DNA of 64,000 bases, from the NCBI GenBank assembly GCA_945910005.1, contig OX246738.1, positions 26,761,303 through 26,825,302 of the forward strand, in the 5' to 3' direction. The notes below the pieces were generated by a model. The model worked only from the letters and a program-made list of their open reading frames with translations. It made no database searches and had not been told where the DNA came from. Source of the stretch: Isoperla grammatica. Lineage: Eukaryota; Arthropoda; Insecta; Plecoptera; Perlodidae. This document shows, one piece after another, positions 1 through 13,500 of this stretch (position 1 is the stretch's first letter; every line of letters begins with the position of its first letter). Position numbers and translations under genes: made by a program.

Positions 1-310
1 TGGATTGGCCTGGCTTAGTTCGGCTTGCTTTCGGCCCGGCTCAGTTGAGCTCAGTTTTGGCCCGGCTTGGTTTGGCTTGGCTTGGTTAGGCTCGCTTTCG
101 GCCCGGCTCAGTTGAGCTTAGTTTCGGCCCGGCTTGGTTTGGCTTGGTTTAGCTGGGCTCCATTACGGCTCGGCTTGCTTTAGCTCGGCTTGGATTTAGT
201 GAGCTTGCTTTCGGCTGGGCTTGCTTTGGCGTTGTGTCAACGCGAGGCCCAGCTTGAAGCCCGGCTTACTTTACTCAGCGCTGGCTTGGCTTGGCTTGGG
301 CTTGGTTTAA
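1..310. repeat. Degenerate GGCTTG-rich minisatellite
   Basis: The first 310 bases are built from GGCTTGG, CGGCCCGGCT and CAGTTGAGCT words. A phrase starting GCTTTCGGCCCGGCTCAGTT begins at 27 and again at 94, and a GGCCCGGCTTGGTTTGGCTT phrase recurs with the same spacing, so the local period is about 67 bp. Copies decay toward the right. It lies in the last intron of the GPAT gene and continues off the left edge. Confidence 0.7.
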
Positions 311-1372
311 AATAAAAGTGAGCCGGATCCTTGATTCTTTATAATATTGTTGCTATCCATTATATCTGGTAATCATATTTATATTTAATCATATTTACTG
401 TTGTACCTATGTATTTAAATTGTAGCTACTGGTAAATTTTATAGGTGTTCAACAATATTTTTTTCAATAGGCCTATCGATATCGGCAATACAAAATTGAG
501 ATCGCTATTACGATATCGAATTATTTTTTTTCGGCGGTGATAAAACGATTCATAACAAATCGTAGTTAATTTAATTTTTAAGTATTTCCACTGTGGCCTG
601 CAGTACACATTGATGCAGTATGCGTTGCTACTCTGGGATAAAGGCTTTGTTGATAGTGAGTGAGAAAGAACGAATTCGTGTGAGAGTCACATGTTGGGCA
701 TCGGCTATTGCCAGTCGTAAAACTCAAAACGAGCAATATCAAACAAAATTTTTCTCGGAAAGAATTCCGGGTTCCAGGTACAAACAGTTGGATGGATCCA
801 AAGTCTCTCGGCAAACAAAGGGAATTCGTAATGGTCGAGTGGCAATCTGGGTAGTGGGGGGGGGGGGGGGGGGGAGATTTTAAGTTACAAGCTGCAGCAA
901 GCGTACTGTAGACCAAGGGAGAAATACTTCATTCGCAAGTTGACAACAACATAGCGATATCCTCGGGAGGGGGGAAATGCACAGTGACTAATATCGCGAT
1001 ACATTCAATATCTTCTTCTTTTCCTATGCCCGCATTTTTGGCTTACTGGGCCATCACGGATTTTCTGGTTTTCCAGTAGAGACAGGCTTCCTTTTCCTCA
1101 TAGCTCATGCCAGGTGGAAGGGCATCTACCTCATCTTTAAGACGTAATATGACTGTCCCTACTATATCAATATCGAAGCTAACCTCCATCTTCTCGCGAT
1201 ATTGTATCGAAAAATCAATATCGTTGATTCGTTGAACATCTCTAGTAATTTTATTTCTGTAGTATTTGTATGTATCTTGGTTTAAGTATTGGCTGGAGTA
1301 GTTTACTGTTGGGCTTGGATCCAACAGTTGCATCTTTCCCAACACCTAACTATATAATCAGTAATCACTTAC
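311..1372. other. GPAT last-intron sequence, left part
   Basis: AT-rich intronic DNA with a 19-base poly-G run at 856-874. An open frame of 100 codons at 1043-1345 (minus) has no family match and no splice site that would join it to exon 8; I treat it as chance or old transposon. Nothing else recognised. Confidence 0.5.
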
Positions 1373-1477
1373 CACATAAGGTCGACAAGCCCTCCTTGGC
1401 GAGCAATCACACCTTTTACTCTGTTGGCAAAGTCAATAGCGGACTCTCCATCCTGCTGGTACATCGGTGGGAGGTAC
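1373..1477 (-). CDS. Gpat4: GPAT exon 8 (last exon inside the window)
   Basis: 105 bases from TTACACAG|GTACCT to ATGTG|GTAAGT. It encodes YLPPMYQQDGESAIDFANRV followed by KGVIARQGGLVDLM and ends inside a Trp codon. The expected next piece (WDG..KR...) is not present in bases 1-1372. Confidence 0.95.
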
Positions 1478-4400
1478 CTGTGTAACAGAAAAAACATTCA
1501 AGTTAATGCAACTAGAAAAAAGGTGCCTATCATGCTGTCAAGTTTATAGATCACAAGGTATAAAACTCTCCCATACATTATTAATCAAATCACTATGTAA
1601 TAGGCAGTGTTGGGCAGGAACTTTTTAAAAACGAACGAGTTCTTAAGAACTTTTTCAGGAACTTTTAACATAAAAGTTCCTAATTTCAGAGAAATACTGA
1701 AAAGTTCTTTTCATTTTATGAGGCCTTTATAACAACTACCATTCAACCATTCAAGCTTCATTTGAAAACAAGTTACTAATTTTTACCAACACTGGTAGAC
1801 CTAATAGAACAAGTAGGCCTAGGCTATATTTTCTAAAGTAAGTATAAGTAGGCTATAAAGTTTCTTGTGCATGAAGGATCAGCACCAAACAGGTCCATAT
1901 TGCCAATTAATTCCATTCATGTATTATAACATTTAGGGATGGCCAAAACTATAGATTTTATTGATCGATATTCGAGTCTCTTTTCATACGAAATGAAAGT
2001 GGCTTTTACGTGTCAAGGCAGAGCCAGCAGCCGATCTACAATGTGCACGCAACAGCAACTGTCAGCCCCTCTTTCACGACTTCAAGGCAGGCAGTCACCT
2101 TCTTTCTAGTCAGTATTACTGCAGCGGTCGGCGGGATCACGTTGTGTGCAACAATTTATTTCACAAACATATCATGATTGGCTTACAATACAATGTAAGA
2201 AATTCAGAACAGTTGCCTTGATTTATAACAACAGATATTGAAATTGAAACAACAAAACCTTGAACAACAATATTGAAATTTGAAACACAATAGTAATATG
2301 GTCGAAAAATGTATGTCTTGTAAGGTGATTGCTGCACAACAAGCGACACGCTAGCAAATGCCTACATCTTTGCGGGACTATGCTCCCCCCCCCCCCCCCC
2401 CCCCCCCCTTTACGTGTCTTGGCTGTGACATGTTGTTAACTCTTTTCCAAATGCCGTGCTATGGAGATAAATTATGAGTAGCACAAATCCCCTAAGACCT
2501 GGAACCACTCTCAAACTATTCAAGCTATCCCTTTTATGTACCGTACTAAAAAAATGTCGATATTATCGATCGATAACGATAATTCGATGCTTGGTTATCG
2601 ATGCCCATCTCTAATAATATTCCATGCAGAAATTATTATTCAATTAGTATTCAATTTGCGTCTTCATTGTCCTGTTCCCCTTATTTTCATAGATGTTGAT
2701 CCCAAATAGAAAGTGTAAAAAAGTGAACAATTTTTTAGAACTCCATACACAAATTTAAATGTTTTTTTTTTTTTTATTCTCACCAGACATGATCATGTTC
2801 AGGTAGTGCACAAATACTTGAATGTCAACATTCTTACCAGACATCGCAGACGATGGCCCAACTGGACATCATCATGTATAGGTAGTGCATCATCGAGTAT
2901 CGGCTGCTATTCCAAAACGCATCTCCAAACTTTGGATCGTACTTGATGGCCACAGGGTAGATTACTCCACCCACTTCAAAGCTCCCCTTCTTGAATTGCA
3001 TTACTGAAGTGTTGTTTATGCATGTGCCTTCGGGGAAGATAAGAATTGGAGGGTTGTTCGGATCAGACACGTGCTGTCGAAGTCTGTGAACATTAAAAAC
3101 GGGTTAGAGGGGAATTGTGTGTTTTACCACGTAGGCCTACACCACGTTTGTTTGTTTTAATTAGCATCCAATATACTTATATAATACAAAAGTTAAGGAT
3201 TTATCACCAATGCTCAATGCTTAGTGAGCTAGGGTAGACAGTTTGAACTGAAAAGGGGGGAGGGAGTCAGGGAGATGTGCCCCCCCAAAAAAAAAAAATT
3301 AAACATTTCAAGGTAATTTTGGTGGGAATCTGTGTGTTTTATAGCAGTTGAATGGTAACATTTACTAAGCTCAGATCAAGTCTCGGCATGCTGATTGACC
3401 CACCCAGCAGACTGTAATTTCAGCTTGTATCTCACGCCTAGACGTCCTAAAGATAATAAAGATATGTTGGTTCAGTGGAACTCAAAAAGTTCCTTTTTTC
3501 TGAGGAACTGTAACTTTTAAAAGTTCCTTTTTTTGGGGAACTTACCCAACTCTGCTCATTGTTCAAGCAATATAAAAAAATTAACCTTCACAAATTCATA
3601 TTACTAGCTACTGTAATTGTTGTCAGCATAGTGTGAAAATAAAAGATAATATTGGAGGTATGTGTTGTCTAGGTATGTGTAGCTTAGATAAATAAAGTAC
3701 ATAAATAAGGTCCTTCTTTGTATATCAGTGTTTATAACAATAGGATGGACACTAAATAAATAAATAAACAAAAAAATTTTGAAATTACATGTATTCCTCA
3801 AAACAGGGAAACTTACCTTCTAGCTACAGCTTCCCTATCTTTCACCTCAGAGCGCTCGAACCATATTTGAGGTGATGCTCTTGCGAGGGCTCGTTGTAAG
3901 AGCCCAAGAAATCCACCATGTCTTTGGCCAATCTACAATAGATGAACATAAAGATTTTAAATCAAATAAAAATAATAGTAGTATAGTACTTTCAAAAAAT
4001 TACCTTCATTGTAGAAGTTACGTAGATAAAATAACTACCTACATGACTTCATTTTATAAATCTACTAATACATTATCAACTTATCAAAGGTATTTCCCAA
4101 AGAAATTTTAAATACTGATTTTATTGTTTATATTTACTCAGTGAAATGTTTCTTTTAATAATACATTTTCCCTTAACTTAACCTGATTAAAATACAAAGG
4201 TGAACAAAATATATGTCTAGTCTACTCTGGCATCATAATAAAAGTCAACCCTTTGTTTTCTGCCACAAGTGGTTGCTGCTTGCTGGGGATATGGAAAATA
4301 AAATTAAAAAAACATTAGCAGCCATGAATTTCAAATCTCCCATGGTAGGGGTTAACTTTGAATACATATGGCTCTTATAAATTAGTGAGTAATCTGACAG

Positions 4401-7400
4401 CAAATACTGTACATGTACCGGTACGGTACATTAGAAAAGTTTTTCTCATCTGCAATTTGACCAAGATAATTATGCCAATTTCTTAGAGAAAAATGGTTTC
4501 ATTGAGTAAAAGTTATATTTTGGCCTTTTGATCCATATTTCCTGTATTTTCATACATATACGCAACCGCTAGAGCCATGTAAAATTCGCGTTTACTAAAT
4601 AAAATGATACTGTAATTATACCCCTAAAAATGATCATTGTGGACAAGACGTCGTGTCAGCATGCTATTTATGCAAATTTGGAATCGCGAAATAACGCGAT
4701 TTGGAGCTTTAACCACAAAATATCTGTGTAGGTGTATTTGCAAAATAAAACCGAAATTACGGAAAAGTGTTACGTATTGGCCAAAAATCGGTGTGAATGT
4801 AAAAGAAAAAACGCAAAAGAATTTAAAATATAAAGGAAATACTGTTTATTCCCACGAATGACTCGTCTTTGTTTTTTGAGTATGGTAATATTCTTTTAAT
4901 GATAATGTCACTTTTTTTATTGTTATGCACTTATAAAAATAACACTGCCAAAACGCAAAATTAACATTTTGAAAAACGAAATTTGTAAAAAAATAAAACC
5001 ATTCCTGTAGGGCTCTACTAACCATTCACTTGCACCATCATGGAGACCATACTTGTGGAAAGTCATGGTGGCTTGAGACATTGGGACTACTTCAAGATTT
5101 GTTCACAACTTACACTTGAAATTTGAATCATAATAAGCAAGAAGTGAAAAAATCAGAAATTTTTATTTTTGGCCAAATGTATTTTGTAACTTATAAGTAG
5201 AGGTGTTTGTTTTTCGCGGACCGCGAAATCGCGAAAAGTGTTGACAAAGAAGGGGGAGATAAACAAAGTGTATATCTGTTGATAGGCACCTTAAAAACAT
5301 CAAAATTTCACCGCGAAAATTCGCGAAATCCGTCAATTTCCAGTCATAACACCGAAATTTGTATTAAAGAGCGAAATAACACGAAATATCGATTGTTTTT
5401 AATTTATTTATAAACATTTTTAAAAAATTTAAATTTATTATTACAGTCAAACGTCATTACAACACAATCGTGGGGACTTAATATTTTTTCATTATAATGA
5501 TGATTTCGTTAAGAAGGTCAACGATTTATTTTTGCTGAGATTCGGCGTCAAGCAGAGCAAACGAGTACAATTCTGAGGGATTTTACGTGACGGACAAGAA
5601 GATGCTTATGTGTTGTGACTGCCGCCTTTAATTCGACCGTAAAGACACACTAGACAAACACAGGTAATGGTAATGTTAATACACTTCGTATTAACTAGTA
5701 CTAGTTTGTACATACAACTCAAATAAATTAAATTACATTAAAATTCCTTTTTAATTTAAACATGTTTCTGGTGAAATTTACAGTAAAAATCTCCCAAAAA
5801 GCATAACACCGCCATAACATCGAAATTAGTAAATCTATAAACGAAATTTAGAAAAACATAACACCATTTACAAACCCCTCTACTTATAAGCTACCTAGGC
5901 ATATCAATTACCAATATTTGTACTTTGTACAAATTGCATGGTGAAATAAAATAAATTACACAGTAAATAAATTAAATAAATTTAGTATTTAATTCTAGTC
6001 TATCCATGTACCTAAATGCAATTGGCCATGTCTGCCATGCCCAGAAGACAATCATGTTGAGAATCTGTATTTATGTTTTCATTTCTTCAAGTTTCGATTG
6101 CATACTAGAGCAGTTGAACTAGTAAAATTCGTCTTATCGTAGGATGAGACTAGTCAAACCGTTTTTTCCGCTCTCCAAATTTTGTGCAACCCTAGTTGTA
6201 GCTTGGCGCTCACAGCCCAACAGATGAATGGACTGACAGCTTCCCTAATTGATTCACATGACCACGGTCAAATACCGGAAATAACTACCAGTACAATATA
6301 TGCAATATGCAATAGGCAACTGAATTAGCACTACTACAACATATAAAATAACAGTAGGTTTTTATTTCGATATTTCATGAATGTAAAATTTGGAATGGAA
6401 GCTCTACTTCGAAAACTGGGCAAGTTGTTGAGTTTTTAGTAATGTTTTAATTTTTAAATATTACGGCCATTGGAACAGGTGTTAATTCTAAGAAAACTAG
6501 TTTGAAGTCCTAATTTTTACTATGACATATGGAATAGGCCTACTAAGCATTTTAGTAGTGAAATAATGATCCAGGCTTCTAGCTCAGCCAGATTTTGTTG
6601 TACTATGTTACGTATATACTAGGAAAACGCGAACAAATTAGCAATCTCTTTCCATGTATCAAATAATAATGCATTTGACTTTTATTCCATAACACGATTC
6701 TACTCTTTCTTGGAAAAAAAAATTACAAGGAATTTAATCATTAAAGCCTTCTATCTATTACCACTAGCCAACAACCTATTCTTCCACAAGGCGGGAATAA
6801 AAAAAAATTATAAAGATTTATAAAAGACGGAATGATTTTTTTTTTTTAAATTAGATTTCTAAACGTTAAAAATACATATCACTGAGTCGACTGACTGTCG
6901 ACATATGACCAGAAAGGGTTTAAATGGTACTATAATAAGAACCATATTATTAGTGAACAGAAAACAGGTTACATTAGCTTCGTTTCTTTGTCCTGCATAC
7001 TATCCTGGATCGTGGTGCAATTTGGCAGTGTAAAAAGGAACCACGCGGCAATGCAAGCTGTCCAAGCTACACTGCATAGATACAAAGAAATGCATTTCTG
7101 CAACAGGTGGAACACTTTCAAATTCAATGAAAACACACTTTGTGTTGAAAAAAAAAACATGTAGTAGGATAGGTGTACATTGTTGAGAATAGGGATGACT
7201 TCGGATATCCGGAAACCGGTTCAAAACCGGTTCCCAATTGCAATCCGGTTCCATTTTTTGGAACCAGTTCTATTTTTTCCGAATGCTGTCGGTAGGACAC
7301 TGGTAAAAGCGCGCAGCGAGCCACCACAATCGTCCCCGCCGGTGTCGTCTGCTAATATAGGCTGACCGGTCGACCCACCCCTACTGCACGCCAGTAGCTC

Positions 7401-10384
7401 TTTGTCTTTCGTGCCCCAAACAACGTGAGTGATTAGTTGACACTTGACAATGAGTGCTTCAAGTAGCTCGAAACGAGCGAATTCGTCATTTGTGTGGGAC
7501 TATTGTACGAAAGTCAAAGACAAACAGGTTTAATGTCACATAAATATTATGTGATATAAACAAAATTAAAATGTTCAAGAACCGGTTCTGAACCGGATCC
7601 GGTGCGGGAGGATCCGGTTCCGAATTATTAGATCCGAAGTCATCCCTATAGTTGAGAACCAAGCTAAATCACATATTTTCATGACCTGTATTATAATAAC
7701 AAATCAACGGTGAAGGCTTACTTCATAGCAATTACATGATGATATTTGAACTTAATGACAACTTCCTTCGTTTCAACAACCTGCACAACCTGCTCGAGAG
7801 CTGGTGCTGCATATCCTGCATCGATGCAGCTACACTGCCACACTGGACAAACAAACGACTAGAAGTCTTATAACTGCAGTGGGACAAGAAACACAATAGT
7901 GCTGCACTCCTTGCATACATGCACAGAGTGCAGGACAAAGAAACGAAGCTATTGTGTACCGGTACTTGTGTGATTTTTCAAAAAAAAAAATTAGTTTCTA
8001 GCTTTCTATGTATTTATATTCTATTTAGTTTCTAAATTTCAGCATTATCACTTAAGACTAGATTTGAGGTGTCAAAGCTTCACTGATCTGATCTTGTCAC
8101 GAACTGAAGACCGAAGTATGTTGGAAGAAAGGTAAACTACTTAGCTCACACTAAGTTTATCCACTTCTCATGATTTCTTTATCATCATTATATTTCATGT
8201 ACCTATCTTTTACTTTAAAACTCCTACATCTTGAAGATGCTCAAACATGGCCCACAAACAAAAAACTACCTATACTTACACTCTTGGTTCATCTTACTAA
8301 ACTGACCCTGGAGAAACAATTTACTGTAGTAAGATGAACCAAGAGTGTAGGTATAGGTAGTTTTTTGTTTGTGGGCCATGTTTGAGCATCTTCAAGAGTT
8401 GAATGAATCAATTACTATGCTGTACAATCTTGGTCTTGCAGTATAAAACCAAGCAGTTGAACTGAATGCACGTTACGACAGTTACACGAACCCCCAGACC
8501 GCCCAAAGTGAACACAATCACAACCATCACCTCTGGCAAACTCAAGTCTATATACGAAACAAAGTAACAAAATATTGCATCAACACACAAGACACTGGAG
8601 ATGCAAGATGACATTCTGGTGAAGGAGCCCAAGACCAAGGTGGTTGGATTTAGTTTTTAGTGACATTTTCAGTCAAGGTCAGCAAGGGAACTGAATTAGG
8701 TGGAAAGGGAAAAATTAAGTAAAAATGTTGATACATAAATAATAAACGACTAGAAGACAAACATTCATACTTTTACCTTAAATAGGATTCATATAGGACT
8801 GTATAGGTAGGTACATGTGGTTGACCCTCCCACGTCATATAAAAGTGTAATTTAAATGTATGTATTAACCTTCACAACAAAAACTACATAATGATGTGCT
8901 TCCACACCACCTACCAATGAATAGAGGTTATCACAGGCCAAGACAAGGACATCTATGGGCGATGTGTGATTGGCAACACAGATTCCACATTTGGGCCTGT
9001 TCTCGGGATTGTGGTACGTGATTACAGATGACAGAGCACTGGACAATACGCCAAAACACATAATGGACATTACTCTGTTGATCCACCGTTTGAAGGGGCC
9101 TTCTTTTATATAGCCCACAACTGCTGTGCAAATTGTTAACCACATCACCTGCAATAAAGCAAAAGCAATTCTATATGGACAAAACTAGACACAGCACTAA
9201 GACTAAAAAGCACACTAATAGTAATAGCATATTGACCTAAATCCAATACAAAGGTTTCTTAAAAAAAAAAAAAAAAAATGCCACAAAAATAGTAGGCCTG
9301 GTCATTATAACTCCACACCAAGTACTTTATTTCCAAATGTTATTTTAGCTTGGGCCCATGCATCAATTTATTGAATATCAGCTGACAGTATTTTAGTTCA
9401 GCGAATGCAAACGGAATGTGAACACACTCAGATCAACTCATGGCCCCGGTAGTTGTGCCATGACACAAAATGAGCTATTGATTTACGATGCGATAAGCCT
9501 AAAACTGGCAAAACGAAATAATATTCAATATTGTACTTTAAATTTGGTAAGATATGAAAGTAAGGCAAGAGGTTTAGGGAAAAGGGAGAAGGGGGAAGGG
9601 AGAAGGGGAAGGCTAGCTTTGAAATTGGATTTTTAAGAGGATAATCGATTGGAAAATTACTTGCACATAAGCCTTCTGTTTTTGATTTTGTTACACACTT
9701 ATTAATAAACAACATAATACAGTACCTATGTAGGTTATTCAAGTTATTCTGTGACATTGAAAAATTGAATTGTTACTTAAAAAAAAAAAAAAAACACACA
9801 ATTGAGTTGGAAAGACATTGACACCTGGGCTTGATAACATATGATATATGAATATGATTTGTAGGTATTGAGATGATAATTTATGAATATGAATATGATA
9901 ATGTCCAATTGTCTTTAGAAACTAGTAGGCTATGTATTTTGTGTTTGTGTAAATATTCCGTTTTGAGTAGGCTAAATCAATTCTTCAAAAATAGATCAGA
10001 GTATTTAAGAGGTCTATTTAGTAACTAGGTCCACTCATAGATGAACACCAATATTAATTTTAATAGGCCTATATTCAATTTTGTAATTGTCATGCAAATC
10101 CATATGATTCGATTTGGGTCAATATGCGTAAATAAATATCAGCCCAACATCAGTTATGGTACTGCAACAGCCAACACCTGTACATTGCTTACAAAGAAAT
10201 TACACACAGTTGAAAAGTCTGAAACAAAATGGTTGACAAGAACAGCATTTCACTTGATACAATGGCAACTGAAAGCAGGACTATGCAAGCAATATCACAA
10301 CTTGCACTGAAACAGAACTAAGAAAGTGTGTGGGGTGGGGTTGTTGTTGTTTATTTGCCACAGATAAGCAAATAAATAAATACA

Positions 10385-10419
<35 letters not shown>

Positions 10420-10421
10420 AA

Positions 10422-10500
<79 letters not shown>

Positions 10501-13500
10501 AAGCATATATCTAATTAGACACTAGCATTGAGCATTGAGGCATAATATCATAATCATATATAATGTAATGTAAAATACTAAAATACAATGCCAGCCTAAG
10601 ACATGTATTCGGTCCCACTTCTAGACTTCTAGATACATAGTTCTTAAATTGTAAGGAAATAGTATGCTTGGTTTATTAGCATATTCTTCACTGATTCTTT
10701 GACATCTTTGATTTTAGCAATTTGTTTTATGTATGTTGTTAGGGAGTTTGTTAAATAGTTTAGCTCTGAAGTATTTGAGTTAACTCAGGATAGGTGGCTG
10801 CTGTGGTGTTTAGCATTCCTTATTATTAGCCTTATCGAGTAGCAGGCAGAGCTTAGTTTTCACGCTAGAAATGTTGTCTGTTTTTGTAGGCATTCATAAT
10901 TTTTGGATGAAAATTTCTGTATTTTGTTCATTACTCACATTGTCACAATTTAAATGATGACATCACAATTCCATATAGATGAATTGTTGCCAATACTGAA
11001 CATATTCCATCAATCTGCCTCACTGTCATCAAATTTGCATAAGCCAAGCATGAAGTTGACAATAAACAATGTAGGCCTATGATTTACATACAGTACCATA
11101 AACCACCTTACAATACCGAATCAACATAGAACACCATAAGTCCCACATAAATATACACACCACATCTTAAGTGAGTGTATGAATACACTATGTAACACAA
11201 AATACATCAACCAAGTGCACAACCGTAACGATCAGCGTAGGACAGAACCGGGCCCCGTTAACTTCTGGCTGGCATCCCTGACTCACCAACGCGAACACAT
11301 TTTCAGTCGATAGTATGACGACATCGTAGGGAGTGGTGTGGTTGGCAACACACACGCCACCTCTCTCCGGCCGATAGTGTGTGTTATGAACGGTCATAAC
11401 GAGGGACAAGGAACGGGCCAGTATACGGAAAGTGGTCAAGTATGTGCGTTTGTAGAGGAAGCGCTTTAGACGTCCCTTTGGCAAGAAACTGAGAAAGAAA
11501 GTTGTGGTGATCATCCAAGCTACCTGGAAATATAAAGTTCATTAACGTCACATTAATGGCACCACAAAAGTTCTTGTCATCGGAAGATTGTCCACAGTAA
11601 AGTTGCTTAGCTGTAACTGTAAGATAATGTATATAATAGTTACATATAATATTACTCTCACCCTGAAAAAAATACATTGAATAAGGTTAGGTATTTATTT
11701 ATACAGGTTTACCTTAAACCTGGTGGTTAGACCACTTAAACAACAAGTTTTAAAAACAAGTTTTAAAAACAAAATAAGTTCAACATTACAAATCTGTACC
11801 TTTTGCAAAGGGCAGAAGTAGAAATGGTACAGTGGCCAGTCGTGTTGCAATTAGCCAGGCAAATGTCAACTAGCCTACCTACCCCCCTTGGGCTGTGCTG
11901 TTCAATATTCTCCTCTCCTTTACTAATGTGAGCATTCGAACATTTTTAAATGCCCCAATAATTTTTAAAAATATATCTGAGCATTCGAACACTTGAGCAT
12001 TCGGCCATCTGAGCATTTGTAGCCTAGATTTGAAGATTTCGGAATTTTGAGCAATAAAACCTTTGGGCATTTGAGCATGTAGCATATTTTTTGGCCATTT
12101 GAGCACTCAAACATTTCGAGCCACCCCATCAGCAAAAGGTGGTTTGCAGCCTATAATAGGGATTCCTACAAAAAATTATTACTGTCTTATTAATACTCAC
12201 AAAACTATCTTGGGAATACATATCCTACATATGAAAGGGGTTGTTTTCATTACATACTGAACTAAAATGCATTGGCTTACTAGTTACTAGTTACCTATTA
12301 GTAGGCCTATTACAGGTAGAATAGTGACAATAAAATAAATACTAGTACTATGTACGTACGTATACAATATCAAATATTATACACATTAGTGCCTTAACGG
12401 GACTGGGTATTAAAACCGGCAAAAATTAATGTTTTTTATTAGATCATGAGAATGCTTCCAAATATTGAAAAAGTGATTCTGGTACTGCCTTTAGTTTAGT
12501 ATCAGCTACAAAATGGGTTTAAAAAGTTAAAAAAAAAAAATTACGATTGTTATTTTATTATTTTTGGTAATTAGGTACTAATTATTAATTATTAAATTAT
12601 AAATAAAAAAACAATCATAACGATAACAAACTGTGAATGTTTTTGAACCCATTGTGTAGCTGATACAAAACCAGACAGGACCAGAATCACTTTTTTAATA
12701 TTTGGAAGCGTTCGTATAAGATAATAAAAAACACTAATTTTGGGCGGTTTTCATACCCATTCCCTTTAAAGGGGTTCTCACCCGCTAGATTTATTTTTTA
12801 CCATATGATCTACTGCACCACACCAATCGATAATGAACCATTAAACATCGTGAGTTGAAACCTGTGAATTGTTATTAATTAATGAAATTTCTGGTTAACT
12901 GCCGCGGCGACTGTTGGTGTCAGCCGGCTTTTGGTGCGAGTGTACTCGAAGCGATATATCTAAAAAAAATAGACGGCCTTGGTGTACTCCATTCGACACC
13001 GCATAGCAGACCGCGTTCATTGTGCATGCGTTGACTATTTCCCCTCCCAATACTACTCTCTCTCTCTCTCTCTCTCTCTCTCGCTTGGCTTACTTGACAC
13101 CAACTCGACAGTCGACACCCGCCGACTCGACGTGCACAGCAACGCACAGCAACGCTCAAAACGAAATGGAGCACCCGATTACACATCTTTATTTTGTACC
13201 TGAACGGAAGCTCCGATTACAAAACCAAAATCTACGAAATACGCAGAAAAGAAAGACGCAGCGAAAAGTATTACATCATTTTTTTTTTGGAGCAGAATCC
13301 TCCAAGGTCCCAAGGCATACAGGTCGTCCCAATGCTATTTCTTATGGGAGATTTTCGCCGATGGGACCTAGCTCGAAAATCACTAACTTTGATATTTTTT
13401 TCCCGGGTTATGGTGAACCCGATTTCTTTTCATTTAGTCGCTAATTTCATAGCTAATCAGCCTTAGTTAAACATATTTTTTTGGGGTAGCGGGTGAGAAC

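Larger units (their letters stand above)
3933..8914. other. GPAT intron between exon 5b and exon 6
   Basis: About 5 kb of AT-rich intron. It carries the hAT-like element 5198-5882, the nested elements 6976-7950 and 7190-7650, and the long hairpin 8230-8396. The open frames here (up to 84 codons) show no family features. Between 3933 and 5189 I see nothing beyond AT-rich sequence. Confidence 0.6.

Noticed and set aside
1043..1345. 100-codon open frame, minus strand, considered as the last GPAT exon
   Set aside because: No acceptor gives the right phase after LVDLM(W), and it lacks the expected WDG..KR end.
1605..3560. Possible single hAT element spanning the two AAGTTCC foldback termini
   Set aside because: The interval contains GPAT exon 7 and the outer flanks do not match, so these are separate copies.
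6969..7327. Several overlapping open frames considered as a third version of GPAT exon 5
   Set aside because: None contains the HX4D block or the GGICVAN context; they belong to the nested TIR elements.
9428..9757. 109-codon open frame, minus strand
   Set aside because: Low-complexity Pro/Ser/Phe/Leu stretch in an intron without splice support.
13022..13444. 140-codon open frame
   Set aside because: It lies inside the TTAA-bounded element, starts in a CT microsatellite and shows no conserved domain.
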